A DNA stretch of 64,000 nt. Source: Burkholderiales bacterium C2. GTDB lineage: Bacteria; Pseudomonadota; Gammaproteobacteria; Burkholderiales; Burkholderiaceae_C. The notes beneath the pieces are model-generated. The model had not been told where the DNA came from, ran no database searches, and was given only the letters and a program-made list of their open reading frames with translations. A program made the position numbers and the translations under genes. How positions within the stretch are numbered: position 1 is the stretch's first letter; every line of letters begins with the position of its first letter. This document shows, one piece after another, positions 63,117 through 64,000 of this stretch. The DNA is taken from the NCBI GenBank assembly GCA_005503085.1, contig SCOI01000004.1, forward strand, positions 1 through 64,000. Direction: 5' to 3'.

Positions 63117-64000
63117 ATGTTGAAGCAACCCAACGTCAAGTACCGCGCCTTCCCTGCCATCGGTCTGCGCGACCGGACCTGGCCGGACGCCCAGCTGAGC
63201 CGCGCACCGATCTGGCTGAGCACCGATCTGCGCGATGGCAACCAGGCCTTGATCGAGCCGATGGATGCCGAGCGCAAGCTGCGCATGTTCGAGATGCTGG
63301 TGCGCATCGGCTTCAAGGAGATCGAGGTCGGTTTCCCCTCGGCCTCGCAGACCGATTTCGACTTCGTGCGCCTGCTGATCGAGCAGAACCTGATCCCTGA
63401 TGACGTGACCATCCAGGTGCTGACCCAGGCGCGCCAGCCGCTGATTGAGCGCACCTTCGAGTCGCTGCGCGGCGCACGCCGCGTCATCGTCCATCTCTAC
63501 AACGCGGTCGCGCCGGTGATGCGCCAGGTCGTCTTGGGCATGGACGAGGACCAGATCGTCGCGCTGGCCGTCACGCACACGCAGATGATCCGCCGCATGG
63601 CTGAGGCGCAGCCAGAGACCGAGTTCCGCTTCCAGTACTCGCCCGAGATGTTCTCCGGCACCGAGCTGACCTTCTCCAAGCGCGTCGTCGATGCGGTGAC
63701 CGAGGCCTGGGGCGCGACGCCCGAGCGCAAGGTCATCATCAATCTGCCGGCCACCGTCGAGCACTCGACGCCCAATATCTTTGCCGACATGGTCGAGTGG
63801 ATGCACCGCCATATCGAGCGCCGCGATAGCGTCGTGCTGTCCATCCATCCGCACAACGACCGCGGCACCGGCACGGCCGCGGCCGAGTTCGCGCTGATGG
63901 CCGGCGGCGACCGCATCGAGGGCTGCCTGTTCGGCAGCGGCGAGCGCACCGGCAATGTCGACATCGTCAATATCGCGCTGAACCTCTACACCCAGGGCGT
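63117..64000 (+). CDS. leuA: 2-isopropylmalate synthase (N-terminal part; runs off the window)
   Basis: The first 294 codons of leuA are present, and the gene continues past the window end. It condenses acetyl-CoA with 2-ketoisovalerate, the first committed step of leucine synthesis. The N-terminus ([17 protein letters not shown], then [20 protein letters not shown]) marks the long LeuA type 2 (about 560 residues) rather than the E. coli type. TIM-barrel motifs include [11 protein letters not shown] (metal-binding Asp), [31 protein letters not shown] and [17 protein letters not shown] with the HxH metal ligands. ATG 63117 is preceded by CAGGAAG. It lies behind a leucine-codon attenuator. Confidence 0.96.
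   Translation, partial: MLKQPNVKYRAFPAIGLRDRTWPDAQLSRAPIWLSTDLRDGNQALIEPMDAERKLRMFEMLVRIGFKEIEVGFPSASQTDFDFVRLLIEQNLIPDDVTIQVLTQARQPLIERTFESLRGARRVIVHLYNAVAPVMRQVVLGMDEDQIVALAVTHTQMIRRMAEAQPETEFRFQYSPEMFSGTELTFSKRVVDAVTEAWGATPERKVIINLPATVEHSTPNIFADMVEWMHRHIERRDSVVLSIHPHNDRGTGTAAAEFALMAGGDRIEGCLFGSGERTGNVDIVNIALNLYTQG

Overview
The window is GC-rich chromosomal DNA with densely packed genes. Its gene order is typical of Burkholderiales, probably a Roseateles/Sphaerotilaceae or Comamonadaceae-like Betaproteobacterium. This assignment is inferred from conserved neighbourhoods: thrB / BPSS1780-type membrane protein / DUF2782 / polA; sigma factor / DUF3619 / DUF3106 / RDD next to ilvBNC-pssA-leuA; a Rieske oxygenase divergent from xseB-ispA-dxs; and nadE-PII. 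No rRNA, tRNA, CRISPR array, IS element or prophage was found.

Layout. 1-1.9 kb is a small accessory patch: the end of a BrnA-like antitoxin, a DUF4259 protein, a GNAT enzyme and a YefM/YoeB toxin-antitoxin pair. 2-11.5 kb holds recJ-rpfE, then a phosphorus-related set (LpxH-like phosphoesterase, ppk, convergent ppx), a dienelactone hydrolase, a ZIP transporter and UspA. 11.6-20.3 kb carries a sulfurtransferase, an EamA exporter, a Rieske oxygenase, xseB-ispA-dxs and the divergent lysR/lysA pair. 20.4-31.5 kb carries ahpC-ahpF, a MoaD-like/BNR-propeller pair, truC, ychJ, a MarR-GNAT fusion, uvrD and phoX. 31.6-42.7 kb is a complete hydroxamate (alcaligin/putrebactin-type) siderophore locus: FecI/FecR, TonB receptor, N-monooxygenase, MFS exporter, acyltransferase, NIS synthetase, FhuF-like reductase and a second Rieske oxygenase. 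42.7-58.2 kb is housekeeping: thrB, polA, an SMR pump, a J-domain protein, the divergent pyrophosphatases hppA and ppa, a FemAB-like protein, nadE-PII and an uncharacterised ECF sigma operon. 58.4-64 kb is branched-chain amino acid synthesis (ilvBNC), pssA and the start of leuA.

Regulation visible in the sequence. There are two Pho-box arrays (before ppk and phoX), two Fur-box-like sites in the siderophore locus, a YefM-type double operator, a classic Leu-codon leader peptide plus terminator before leuA, a possible leader before ilvB, a structured 5' leader before the SMR pump, a perfect 35-bp palindrome between the MarR-GNAT gene and uvrD, and several intrinsic terminators.

How genes work together. 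ppk, ppx, phoX, hppA and ppa form a phosphate/polyphosphate/pyrophosphate theme, with two members apparently under PhoB. The siderophore locus looks like an alcaligin-type pathway placed under FecI/FecR surface signalling. The least understood modules are the MoaD-like plus BNR-propeller pair, the ECF sigma-DUF3619-DUF3106-RDD operon, and the SMR leader.
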